Shown here in pieces: positions 22,021 through 33,076 of a stretch of DNA of 64,000 bases. Every line of letters begins with the position of its first letter. Positions within the stretch are counted from its first letter, which is position 1. Source of the stretch: Aquarana catesbeiana (taxonomy: Eukaryota; Chordata; Amphibia; Anura; Ranidae); NCBI RefSeq assembly GCF_042186555.1, contig NC_133328.1, forward strand, positions 499,251,106 through 499,315,105, given 5' to 3'. Under the pieces are notes generated by a model. The model was given only the letters and a program-made list of their open reading frames with translations, ran no database searches and was not told the DNA's origin. The position numbers and the translations under genes were made by a program.

Positions 22021-22850
22021 TCAAATTCTGCTTATTTTCCACTCTGGAGCTATTTTCTGCCTGATAGGAATATATGCTGGATTAAGGAATAAAGAAAGGT
22101 GGTCTGACTGACCCAGATGGGATAGTGGAATGGCTCTGTAGGCCTGCTTAACATTGGAATACACCCTATCCAAGGTATTTTCACCTCTAAAAGTGCATTT
22201 AACAAACTGATGTAGTTTTGGTTGCGCAGCCCTCAAGTTCCCTTTATTGAAATAACCTGCAACTACCAAAACCCCATCAGGATGTGCACGTTGATACTTG
22301 CCTATGAGATTTGACAAAATATCCAGTGCCACTGCAGTATCTGCATCTGGCGGTATATATACCACAATAATGATCACTACTGTAAATTCTCTGAATAAGT
22401 AAAAAGGTCTACATTTCACCAACATAAATTCCAAATCTGGCGAACAATAAGTGTCCTCAAGTTTACTATCAGAGCACCACTCATTTAAAACAAATACAAA
22501 AGGCCACCTCCTTTGCTCTTCCCTGAATTGCTATTTCTATCCTGGCGATAGAAAGTGCGGCCAGATATGTGCACAATAGTGAACAATACAAGAGGATGAA
22601 ACCACGTTTCAGTTATTATCAACAGACAGCACTCTTTAACCAAACTGCACGTGGCGACCTGCAACTCATCCATTTTAGGGTTTATGGATCTAGCATTGGT
22701 TAGAAAGAGACTGGGCAGCGGGGGTCTGTGGGCCTGCCTTCTCAACCTTGTCAGCATGCCGCCCCAACAGCCTTGCTTCTGCTTCCTCTCCTTCCGTCTC
22801 CTACGCCTCTTACCAAATGTGCTAATTGAAGGAATCCCGATATACTGACA
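22021..22850 (-). pseudogene. Rex1/CR1-type LINE endonuclease
   Basis: Frames at 22757-22485 and 22434-22021 give FLTNARSINPKMDEL, IITETWFH, GRTFYRQDRNSNSGKSKGGG, then VYIPPDADTAVALDILSNLI, VLVVAGYFNKGNL, NTLDRVYSNVKQAYRAIPLS and HLGQSDHLSLFLNPAY. These are the N, E, GDFN (here GYFN, Asp changed to Tyr) and SDH motifs of an APE endonuclease. A stop or shift lies near 22440-22485. The upstream minus-strand frame 23007-22822 (LLYSGKELLDISLQ) looks like the N-terminal lead of the same ORF. Confidence 0.8.
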
Positions 22851-23000
22851 GGACTAGATTCTTTGGGATACCATAACCCCCCGGGGGTACATTCCTAGCT
22901 AATGCATTATACTGTAAACTAATGTCCAATAACTCCTTTCCACTATATAGCAGTTTAGCATCATCTGCCCTAAGTGTCGCAGGAGCGAATCCAAAAAAAT

Positions 23001-23779
23001 AACACATTCAAAAAAATACATGTTGTGGCCATTTACCACATAGACAATCCAATCCAGGACCTATGTTGTAATACCCGATTCAGGCTCAGTCAATAATCAT
23101 TTGGTTTTAAATGCAGATTTCCTTGTCCTCGTCAACTGAACAATTTGTTTATCACTGTTTTTGCCTGCACAAATAAGCTTAGTTAAAATAGATGTTGGTT
23201 TCAAATTACCAACAGCACCTTCGCAAGCTAACCATTAACATTCTGATCCTTTTTCCAATGCCTTCTGCAGCCTTCAATCCCACCCAGCAGTCATAGCAAA
23301 CAGCAGATGTAGGCTGATTAAGGAGCATCTCCCGACAATCAGCAGCAATGATCACTGATTACTACCTCCTTCACAGTGGTCACTGCTTCTACAAATCTCC
23401 CACTCCGTGTAATCACTACCTTATGCTGTGAAGATAGTTCATAACATATCTACTTACATTACAGTTTAGAGCACAATTTACAGCACAGCCACCTATTGTT
23501 TCCTCTTTAAGAGTTTTAGGTAATAAAAAGATATACCTAAACAATAACAAAATACAAACTCCCTAAAATGTACTCTTGAGTTTTGAATGATTGTTCCAAA
23601 TGAAAACCCAGCTGTTTTCTCAGGGAACCTGATCGTGAGATTTCCCTCACAGTGCTCCAAGATCTGTCCCCCAGGCAAAGCCATTTTTCTCCCCATCTCC
23701 TAGGCAAACAATTACTGAGTCTAGCAATGGCTTCATGTACACCATTCAATCCTTATTAATTGCACCACAAATCACCTAC
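23001..23779 (-). other. PRKDC intron, start; no gene seen
   Basis: This is AT-rich sequence between the LINE 5' end and the 5' splice site at 23779/23778. The next PRKDC exon expected in this direction (starting with sequence equivalent to TFGKEFDKHFG) is not found here or in the rest of 1-23779. Confidence 0.5.
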
Positions 23780-23923
23780 CTCTGCAAACCTCATTCTGAA
23801 TGATCCAAAGAAGTGGTCCTTCGTGTTGCACAAATTTAAAAGCATCTCCTTATACAACTCCTTAATTTTCCCATTTTCTCGTTTTACTTTAGACAGTTCA
23901 ATGAATACTTCATCCTTCCAGTC
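23780..23923 (-). CDS. PRKDC: PRKDC (DNA-PKcs) exon, 144 nt, end of FAT region
   Basis: On the minus strand TTTACATTAAG precedes the exon and GTAGGT follows it. The exon has 48 codons in phase 0 at both ends and reads DWKDEVFIELSKVKRENGK, then IKELYKEMLLNLCNTKDHFF and GSFRMRFAE. The human protein at this place has DWTNDVRAELAKTPVNKKN, IEKMYERMYAALGDPK and GAFRRKFIQ. DNA-PKcs is the nuclear PI3K-like kinase that acts with Ku in non-homologous end joining. This stretch is the helical FAT region immediately before the kinase domain. It is joined in phase to the exon at 38655-38742 across a 14.7 kb intron full of transposons. Confidence 0.88.
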
Positions 23924-24245
23924 CTTAATGTAAATAGAACCAATTAGTTACTTATGTTGCATAAAATATGTGAAAAAAGTTGCGCTACTAGTGACACAAG
24001 AAAAATTACTACAAAACAGCAGCTAGCATCAACAACATAACAAATTGTGTATGAAAATAAAAAATAGAAAATGCAGCACTTAAGGAATACAAACACCCCC
24101 AGGATCACCCCAGGGGTAAGTATTCACCTGGTGAATCATAGGTGGTAGAAAATGATATAAATGTGCAACAATACACTGAAAATGACAAGTGAGTGCTTAA
24201 ATTAACTCATATAAACATGGCACAAACAAGTACTTGGAGTACATA

Positions 24246-25865
24246 CAGTGGGGCAAAAAAGTATTTAGTCAGCCACCAATTGTGCAAGTTCCCCCACTTA
24301 AAAAGATGAGAGAGGCCTGTAATTGTCATCATAGGTATACCTCAACTATGAGAGACAAAATGTGGAAACAAATCCAATCACATTGTCTGATTTTTGAAAG
24401 AATTTATTTGCAAATTATGGTGGAAAATAAGTATGTGGTCACCTACAAACAAGCAAGATTTCTGGCTCTCACAGACCTGTATCTTCTTCTTTAAGAGGCT
24501 CCTCTGTCCTCCACTCATTACCTGTATTAATGGCACCTGTTTGAACTTGTTATCAGTATAAGACACCTGTCCACAACCTCAGTCAGTCACACTCCAAACT
24601 CCACTATGGTGAAGACCAAAGAGCTGTCGAAGGACACCAGAAACAAAATTGTAGACCTGCACCAGGCTGGGAAGACTGAATCTGCAATAGGCAAGCAGCT
24701 TGGTGTGAAGAAATTAACTGTGGGAGCAATAATTAGAAAATGGAAGACATACAAGACCACTGATAATCTCCCTCTATCTGGGGCTCCATGCAAGATCTCA
24801 CCCCGTGGGGTCAAAATGATTACAAGAACGGTGAGCAAAAATCCCAGAACCACACGGGGGGACCTAGTGAATGACCTGCAGAGAGCTGGGACCAAAGTAA
24901 CAAAGACTACCATCAGTAACACACTACGCCGCCAGGGACTCAGATCCTGCCGTGCCAGGTGTGTCCCCCTGCTTAAGCCAGTACATGTCCGGGCCCATCT
25001 GAGGTTTGCTAGAGAGCATTTGGATGATTCAGAAGAGGATTGGGAGAATGTCATATGGTCAGATGAAACCAAAGTAGAACTGTTTGGTAGAAACACAACT
25101 CGTCGTGTTTGGAGGAGAGAGAATGCCAAGTTGCAACCAAAGAACACCATACCTGCTGTGAAGCATGGGGGTGGCAACATCATGCTTTGGGGCTGTTTCT
25201 CTGCAAAGGGAACAGGACGACTGATCCGTGTACATGAAAGAATGAATGGGGCCATGCATCGTGAGATTTTGAGTGCAAACCTCCTCTCATCAGCAAGGGC
25301 ATTGAAGATGAAACGTGGCTGGGTCTTTCAGTATGACAATGATTACAAACACACTGCCCGGGCAATGAAGGAGTGGCTTCGTAAGAAGCATTTCAAGGTC
25401 CTGGAGTGGCCTAGCCAGTCTCCAGATCTCAACCCCATAGAAAACCTTTGGAGGAAGTTGAAAGTCTGTGTTGCCCAGCGACAGCCCCAAACATCACTGC
25501 TCTAGAGGAGATCTGCATGGAGGAATGGGCCAACATACCAGCAACAGTGTGTGACAACCTTGTGAAGACTTACAGAGAACGTTTGACCTCTGTCATTGCC
25601 AACAAAGGATATATAACAAAGTATTGAGATGAACTTTTGATATTGAAAAAATACTTATTTTCCACCAGAATTTGCAAAGAAATTCTTTCAAAAATCAGAC
25701 AATGTGATTGTCTGGATTTGTTTCCACATTTTGTCTCTCATAGTTAGGTACCTATAGTACCATAGTAGAGGTATACCTATGATGACAATTACAGGCCTCT
25801 CTCATCTTTTTAAGTGGGAGAACTTGCACAATTGGTGGCTGACTAAATACTTTTTTGCCCCACTG
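24246..25865 (+). mobile_element. Tc1/mariner transposon, full length, TA flanked
   Basis: The ends CAGTGGGGCAAAAAAGTATT and AATACTTTTTTGCCCCACTG are perfect inverted tips. The inverted repeats extend about 200 bp inward on both sides (IR-DR type, inner copies near GTTTCCACATTTTGTC). TA flanks both ends (24244-24245 and 25866-25867). The intact inverted arm of the host foldback reads ggagtacatataatcatat, showing the pre-insertion site with a single TA. It encodes one transposase. Confidence 0.95.
24606..25627 (+). pseudogene. Tc1 transposase, one frameshift from open
   Basis: The open frame (299 codons from ATG 24606) starts MVKTKELSKDTRNKIVDLHQ, a helix-turn-helix domain with VKKLTVGAIIRKWK, followed by the second HTH (NTLRRQGLRSCRARC). 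The catalytic DDE domain has VIWSDETKVELFG, VFQYDNDYKHTARA and WPSQSPDLNPIENLWRKLK. The GGGNIMLWGCFSAKGTG block lies between the first and second Asp. A one-base shift near 25485 moves the C-terminus to another frame, which continues NITALEEICMEEW to NKGYITKY and stops at 25625-25627. The joined length of about 340 residues is normal for the family. In the second catalytic motif Tyr replaces the usual Pro of DNDPKHT. Confidence 0.9.
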
Positions 25866-26591
25866 TATAATCATATGGCATAAGCTAATCAAGATGACGA
25901 TAAGTCTGTAATAAACAAAAACACATCCATGAACTCCTCTATATAGAGATATATAGTCTGTTGGAGAAGGCAGTAGAAGATATTTCTTCTGATGATGACA
26001 AATATGGGAAACGACTTCCCCAAACAGCAAACAGAGGTGTGCATCAAAAAAAAAAAAAAAAAAAAAAACAGAGGGAATGGATACTCTTACCACAAAGCGT
26101 GGTACACACCAGACACCAGACGGAGGTGGGTCGATCAAGCATAAGACAATCGTTTCCAACAGGCCCTCCAACCGGGACCTCTGCCGATGACAACAAACAT
26201 CTGTCAGCTGGGGCCCTCGCTGTGAACATCCACCATCAATCCCCTTGGATATAGACGCAGGTATACACCATCTAACGGCAGAGGTCCCGTGTAGGGAGCC
26301 TGTTGGAAATGATTGTCTTATGCTGATCAAACAACAGACTATATATCTCTAGAGGAGTTCATGGATGTGTTTTTGTTTATTACAGTCTTATCTTCATTGT
26401 GATTAGCTTATGCCATATGATTATATGTACTCCAAGTACTTGTTTGTGCCATGTTTATATGAGTTCATTCATCATCATTTATGCACTTGTCGCTCTCAGT
26501 GTATTTTTGCACATTTATATCATTTTTTACCACTTATGATTCACCAGTTGAATACTTACCCCTAGGGTGATCCTGGGGGTGTTTGTATTCC

Positions 26592-27307
26592 TTAACCTCC
26601 CTGGCGGTATGATTATTTCGGATTTTAGGTGCTGAAAGCGTTACAATTATTTTGCATGGAAATTTGGCGTTTTATATTGTAGGCCTGTAATTCTTAACAA
26701 TAACACACTTAAATCTGTCCAAACAAGAGTCTAGTAGATATCCCAGGTATGATGAAATTTGAAACACAAAAACATAAATTATAATATAAATAATAATAAA
26801 AAAAAAAAAAAAAAAATCGCTCAATTCTGCAAATGTTCTAATTTACTATCGCTGTTTTCTAGCTGGTCTAAAGCCACTTTTTGACATAAAGGGACACTTT
26901 TTGGTTGCTATGGACAATCTCCAGTTTCCAGGCAGAAAGAACAGTATATATCATATAAAACTGCATGCATTGGGGACAAAAGGGATGTGAAATGATTTCA
27001 TACAGTACTGTAATCTGTAAGATTACAGTACTGTATGTGTTATGGTTTGTACATTTTTTTGAATTTGCCGCCAGGCTCCGCCCACGTGCGTCATGACGCT
27101 CACAGGGAACGGAGCCTGGCACGGAGAGGCTTCGGAGGAGACAGAGCCCACAGACACAGCGGGGGACATCGCAGGATCCTGGGGACAAGGTAAGTAACGC
27201 CGCACCAGGATCCTGCAATGTAATCCCGATTGTGGCTCGGGGGTTACCGCTAATGGGACTGAAATTTAACCCCGAGCTACACTCGGGAATACCGTCAGGG
27301 AGGCTAC
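26592..27307. mobile_element. TTAA-type MITE with CCTCCCTGGCGGTA ends
   Basis: The left end is TTAA followed by CCTCCCTGGCGGTA. The right end TACCGTCAGGGAGG (27290-27303) is its inverse. The right TTAA has decayed to CTAC. The site is confirmed by the other foldback arm, where ggaatac and the tgcattttct side are joined through an intact TTAA. Interior features are an A/T-rich core with a long A-run (26796-26815), an ATTACAGTACTGTA hairpin near 27010, and CAAGGTAAGTAAC near 27188. It has no coding frame. Confidence 0.82.
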
Positions 27308-28119
27308 GAGCTGCATTTTCTATTTTTTACTTATGTTACATGTATCCATGCCATTGTGTGTAGATACAACACGAGGAACTGAAATGAAATGTTTGACCTA
27401 AAATAGAGCAGTGTTAGCTGCAGTTTAATATAGCAATCCCCAATACCTAATAGAGCTGCACGATTCTGGCTAAAATGAGAATTACAATTTTTTTGCTTAG
27501 AAGATAGATCACGATTCTCACGGCATAACATCATCTTTCACATTAAACAAAAAAATTGGGTTAACTTTACTGTTTCGTTTTTTTTTTAATTAATTGAACA
27601 ATCACCATTTTATTCCCTAGGGTCTCTGCTAAAAAAAAATATATATATAGAATGTTTGGGGGTTGCAAGTAATTTTCTAGCAAAAAATACTGATTTTAAC
27701 TTTGTAAGAAACAAGTGTCAGAAAAAGATTTAGACTTTAACCACTTCAGCCCCAGAAGAGCACTTTTTACAATTAGGCACTGCGCCGATTTAACTGGTAA
27801 TTGTACGGTCATGCAACGCTGTACCCAAACGAAATTTGCGTCCTTTATTCCCACAAATAGAGCTTTCTTTTGATGGTATTTGATTGCCTCTGTGATTTTT
27901 ATTTTTTGCGATATAAACGGAAAGAGACCGTACATTTAGGCCAAAATGTATTCAGCCACATCTCTTTGGTAAAAAAAAAGTCAATAAGCATATTTTTATT
28001 GGTTTGTGCAAAAGCTATAGCGTCTGCAAACTAGGGTACATTTTCTGGAATTAACGCAGCTTTTAGTTTATGACTTCCTCTCATTTCTTGAGGTGATAAA
28101 ATGGTACCCCCCCCCCCTC

Positions 28120-29470
28120 AAATGACCCCATTTTGGAAAGTAGACACCTCAAGGAAATTGCTAAGAGGCATGTTGAGCCCATTGAATTTTTTTTTTTGTC
28201 ACAAGTGATTGAAAAATGACAAAAAAAAAAAAAAAAAAATTACAAAAGTTGTCACTAAATGATATATTGCTCACACATGCCATGGTTATATGTGGAATTA
28301 CACTACAAAATACATTCTGCTGCTTCTCCTGAGTACGGGGATACCACATACGTGAGACTTTTTGGGAGCCTAGCCGCGTACAGGACCCCGAAAACCAAGC
28401 ACAGCCTTCAGGATTTCTAAGGGCAAAAATTTTTGATTTCACCCCTCACTACCTATCACAGTTTTGAAAGCCATAAAAAGCCCAGATAGTGCAAAACCCC
28501 CACAAAGCACCCCATTTTGGAAAGTAGACACCCCAAGCTATTTGCCGAGAGGCATGTTGAGTCAATGGAATGTTTTATATTTTGCCACAAGTGCGGGAAA
28601 ATTACAAACTTATTTTTTTTGCACAAAGTTGTCACTAAATGATATATTCCTCAAACATGGCATTGCTATATGTGGAATTACACCCCAAAATACATTCTGC
28701 TGCTTCTCCTGAGTACGGGGGATACCACATGTGTGAGACTTTTTGGGAGCCTAGCCGTGTACAGGAACCCGAAAACCAATCACCACCTTCAGGCTTTCTA
28801 ATGGTGATAACGGAGGCCCTAAAATGTCCAGATAGCACAAAACCCCCTGAAATTACCCCATTTTAGAAAGTAGACACCCCAAGGTATTTGCTAAGAGGCA
28901 TGGTGAGTATTTTGCAGCTCTCATTTGTTTTTGAAAACGAAGAAAGAAAAGAAAAAAATGTTTTTCTTTTTTCAATTTTCAAAACTTTGTGACAAAAAGT
29001 GAGATCTGCAAAATACTCAACTTGCCTCTCAGCAAATAGCTTGGGGTGTCTACTTTCCAAAATGGGGTCCATTTGGGGGGGGTTTGTGCTATCTGGGCAT
29101 TTCATGGCATCCGAAACTGTGATAGGCAGTGAGGAGAGAAATAAAAAATTTCCGCCCTTAGAAAGCCTGAAGGCGGTGATTGGTTTTCGGGGGCCTGTAC
29201 GAGGTTAGGCTCCCAAAAAGTCTCACACATGTGGTATCCCCATACTCAGGAGAAGCAACAGAATGTATTTTGGGGTGTAATTTCACATATGCCAATGGCA
29301 TGTTTGTGCAATATATCATTTAATGATGACTTTGTGCAAAAAAAAAAAAAAAAATTGTAATTTTCCCGCAAAATATAAAATATTCCATGGACTTAACATG
29401 CCTATCAGCAAATAGCGTGGGGTGTCTACTTTCCAAAAAGGGGTTATTTTGGGGTGGGGGGGTGGGTGTT
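28120..29470. repeat. Roughly 350 bp units in direct and inverted order
   Basis: The block around GGAAAGTAGACACC plus CTCAGGAGAAGCAGCAGAAT-type sequence occurs three times in one orientation (about 28130, 28500 and 28860) and twice inverted (about 28990-29290 and 29320-29440). The inverted copies face each other near 28950. Related units are found at 31480-31740 and 44640-46120, always inside TTAA-flanked elements, so they are a structural part of that family. Confidence 0.7.
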
Positions 29471-30830
29471 GAACTGTCCTGGCATTTTATGCACATTTAG
29501 AAGCTTATGTCACACATCACCCACTCTTCTAACCGCTTGAAGACAAAGCCCTTTGACACTTTTTGTTTACATGAAAAAATATTTTTTTTTTCACGAAAAT
29601 GACTTTGAACCCCCAAACATTATATATTTTTTTAAAGCAAAGGCCCTACAGATTAAAATGGTGGGTGTTACAATTTTTATTTCACACAGTATTTGCACAG
29701 CGATTTTTCAAACACAATTTTTTTGGAAAGAAACTTTTTTAATTTTAATGCACTAAAACACACTATATTGCCCAAATGTTTGATGAAATAAAAACGATGA
29801 TCTTATGCCGAGTACATGGATACCAAACACGTGCTTTAAAATTGCGCATAAACGTGCAGCGGCGACAAACTAAGTACATCTTTAAAAGCCTTTACAGGTT
29901 ACCATTTTATATACTGAGGAGGTCTACTGCTAAAATTACTGTCCTCGATCTGACCTTCAAGGTGATACCTCACACATGCATGGTGCAATTGCTGTTTACA
30001 TATGACACCAAACCGATGCTTGCGTTCGCCTTTGCGCATAAGCACGGGGGGACAGGGGTGCTTTTTTATTTTATTTTTAAACTGTTCCTTTCATTTATAT
30101 ATTTTTACCTCATTTTTGTTGTTATCACAGGGAAAGTAAATATCCCCTATGATAGCAATACTTAGGTACAAGACAGGTACTCTTTTTTTGAAAAAAATGG
30201 TGTCTATTAGACCCTAGATCTCTCCTCTGCACTCAAAGCACGCGTTTAGCAGCGTTTGCGTTTATAAGTGTTTTTAAAGGAATATTTTACAACCTGACTC
30301 GGGGCTACTTGCTGCTAGGAACCCCATTTGGTATGCTAACACAATTGGAATAACACTATAACATACCCAAATTTGGCATTCCTAGCACCAAGTGGCATTG
30401 AGATATGGGGCCCCAAAGTCGGGTCACAAAATGTCATTCTCTGCTGCAGAAGTGTTTGACATTTTTCGACCCGACTTTGGGGCCCATATCTCGGGGCCAC
30501 TTGGTGCTAGGAACCCCAAATTTGGATATGTTGTAGTGCTAGTTCCACTGTGTTAGCATGCCAAATTTGGGGTTCCTAGCCCCGAGATATGGGGCCCCAA
30601 AGTTGGGTCACAAAATGTCATTCTCTGCAGACGCTTCTAGACGCAATCGCGGTAAAACGCGGCTAAACGGGCATTTCTAAACGCTGGTTTCAGCTTTTAA
30701 AAACATGTGTTCAGCAGAGTTTGCACCGGCATCTCGTGTGCATGAGACCTAAGACATACCATACCTGCAAAGCAAATACAATAAAACATAGTAAAAACAA
30801 AACATTTTTAATGCAATCTGTGCCTAAAAA
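29471..30830. other. Non-coding left part of the piggyBac element, with a hairpin cluster
   Basis: AT-rich sequence without a trusted coding frame. At 30366-30437 and 30466-30524 inverted copies of a block containing GGGCCCCAAAGTCGGGTC / GACCCGACTTTGGGGCCC form a hairpin. A third copy in the first orientation follows at 30563-30632. At 30751-30800 there is a 50 bp block that recurs at 34573-34622. Confidence 0.6.
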
Positions 30831-30998
30831 ATATACAGTGGGGACGGAAAGTATTCAGACCCCCTTAAATTTTTCACTCTGTTATATTGCAGCCATTTGC
30901 TAAAATAACTTAAGTCCATTTTTTTCCCCTTATTAATGTACACACAGCATCCCATATAGACAGAAAAACAGAGAATTGTTGACATTTTTGCAGATTTA

Positions 30999-32846
30999 TT
31001 AACCACTTGACAACTGGGCACTTAAACCCCCCTCGTGACCAGACCAATTTTCAGCTTTCGGCGCTCTCACACTTTGAATGACAATTACTCAGTCATGTAA
31101 TACTGTACCCAAATGATTTTTTTGTCCTTTTTTTCATACAAATAGAGCTTTCTTTTGGTGGTATTTGATCACCTCTTGGTTTTATCTTTTTTTTTGCGCT
31201 ATAAATGAAAAAAGACCGAAAATTTTGAAAAAAAAAACGCATTTTTCTTAGTTTCTGTGATAACATTTTGCTCTTTATTAATCTTTCTTCATAAATTTTG
31301 GCCACAATTTATACTGCTACATATCTTTGGTAAAAATAACCAAAATTAGTGGATATTATTTGGTCTTTGTGAAAGTTAGAGAGTCTACAAGCTGTGGTGC
31401 AAATCATAAAAAATTTATCACACTTGATGTACTGGTGGCCTATCTCATTTCTTGCAACCCGAACAAGTCAGGAAAGTACAAATACCCCCCAAATGACCCC
31501 TTTTTTGAAAGTAGACATTCCAAGGTATTTAGTAAGATGCATGGTGAGCTTTTTGATGTTGTCATTTTTTCCCACAATTCTTTGCAAAATGAAGATTTTC
31601 TTTTTTTTCCCCCCACAAAATTGTCATTGTAATAGGTTATTTCTCTCACATGGCATGTATATACCACAAATAACACCCCGAAATACATTCTGCTACTCCT
31701 CCTGAGTATTACGATATCCCATGTGTGGGACTTTTTCACAGCCTGGCCACATAGAGAGGCCCGACATGCAGGGAGCACAAATTACACATCTAACTTGTTG
31801 ACTACCTTTTACATTTTTGAAGGCCCTGGAGCACCAGGACAATGACACGTGACACTGATGTGGCACTGATGACAGATGGCACTTATACGTGGCACTGATG
31901 ACAGATGGCACTGATACGTGGCACTGATGACAGATGGCACGGATACGTGGCACTGATGATAGATGGCACTAATATGTGGCACTGATGACAGATGGCACTA
32001 ATGTGGCACTGATGACAGATGGCACTAATATGTGGCACTGATGACAGATGGCACTAATACATGGCACTGATGACACATGACACTGATGACAGATGGCACT
32101 GATGACAGGTGGCACTGATGACAGATGGCACTAATGACAGATGGCACTAATGACAGATGGCACAGATGACAGATGGCACTAATGACAGATGGCATGTGGC
32201 ACTGATGACAGATGGCACTAATACGTGGCACTGATGACAGATGGCACTGATACGTGGCACTGATGACAGATGGCACTGATACGTGGCACTGATGACAGAT
32301 GGCACTGATACGTGGCACTGATGACAGATGGCACTGATACGTGGCACTGATGACAGATGGCACTGATACGTGGCACTGATACGTGGCACTGATGACAGAT
32401 GGCACTGATACGTGGCACTGATGACAGATGGCACTGATACGTGGCACTGATGACAGATGGCACTAATACATGGCACTGATGACAAATGGCACTAATATAT
32501 GGCACTGATGACAGATGGCACTGATACGTGGCACTGATGACAGATGGCACTGACACGTGGCACTGATGACAGATGGCACTGATACGTGGCACTGATGACA
32601 CGTGACACTGATACATGGCACTGATGACAGGTGACAATGATAACAGATGGCACGTGACACTGATGACAGGTGGCACTGATGACAGGTGGCACTAATGACA
32701 GATGGCACTAATGACAAGGGACACGGCCAGCACAGAACTTCCCCGATGACGGAAGTAAACAGGAGGACATCCAGGGACAGCCTCCCGGCAATTAGCGTCC
32801 GCGCTGCAGCCGTCTTTTGGCTATAGCGCAGGCACGAAGAGGTTAA
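30999..32846. mobile_element. TTAA-flanked MITE inside the Tc1 left repeat
   Basis: TTAA at 30999-31002 and 32843-32846. Tips are CCACTTGACAACTGGGC (left) and CACGAAGAGG (right). It contains one 350 bp unit of the family described at 28120-29470 and a minisatellite (31838-32715). The uninterrupted right arm of the surrounding Tc1 proves the boundaries. It is non-coding; the long minus-strand frames (ISAICHQCHVSVP repeats) are products of the minisatellite. Confidence 0.88.
31838..32715 (+). repeat. Minisatellite of 16 and 13 bp modules
   Basis: The array alternates CACTGATGACAGATGG (16 bp) and CACTGATACGTGG (13 bp). In the middle (32210-32460) it forms a regular 29 bp higher-order unit. Towards both ends the 13 bp module drops out or varies (ATACATGG, ATGTGG). 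Confidence 0.95.
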
Positions 32847-33076
32847 AAAAGAAAAACTGAAATATCACATGGTCCTAAGTATTCAGACCCTTTGCTGTGA
32901 CACTCATATTTAACTCAGGCGCTGTCCATTTCTTCTGATCATCCTTGAGATGGTTCTACAACTTCATTTGAGTAGAGCTGTGTTTGATTATACTGATTGG
33001 ACTTGATTAGGAAAGTCACACACCTGTCTATATAAGACCTTACAGCTCACAGTGCATGTCAGAGCAAATGAGAATC

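Larger units (their letters stand above)
7088..23000 (-). mobile_element. Rex1/CR1-type LINE, minus strand, split by later insertions
   Basis: The LINE survives in three blocks. The 3' tail is 7088-7583, with the AAGATTTATTGTCATTG end typical of this LINE group. A short middle piece lies at 19467-19622, and the coding part runs from 20564 to about 23000. The first gap is an L1 bounded by the 10 bp direct repeat agcattttta (7574-7583 and 19457-19466). The second gap is a TTAA-bounded element. The coding part holds an APE-type endonuclease and an RT. The LINE is the oldest layer at this locus. The 5' boundary is uncertain and could extend to about 23480. Confidence 0.75.
24050..27332. mobile_element. 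Foldback (inverted-repeat) element carrying two later insertions
   Basis: The left arm (about 24050-24245 plus 25866 to about 26190) is mirrored by the right arm (about 26280-26591 plus 27308-27332). Shared blocks include TAAGGAATACAAACACCC / GGGTGTTTGTATTCCTTA, ACTTGGAGTACATA / TATGTACTCCAAGT and GACCTCTGCCG / CGGCAGAGGTC. The centre is near 26235. A Tc1 sits in the left arm and a TTAA MITE in the right arm; the opposite arm shows each empty site. A further segment with a 22-nt A-run (about 25966-26126) is present in the left arm only. There is no coding capacity of its own. Confidence 0.8.

Noticed and set aside
1..23779. Next downstream PRKDC exon
   Set aside because: Looked for minus-strand sequence equivalent to TFGKEFDKHFG and the start of the kinase domain; none was recognised, so the last intron probably leaves the window.
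24587..25255. 222-codon minus-strand frame
   Set aside because: Antisense shadow of the Tc1 transposase.
31693..32717. Several overlapping minus-strand frames with CHQCHVSVPSVIS peptides, up to 152 codons
   Set aside because: They are translations of the 16/13 bp minisatellite in several frames, with no non-repeat start or domain.
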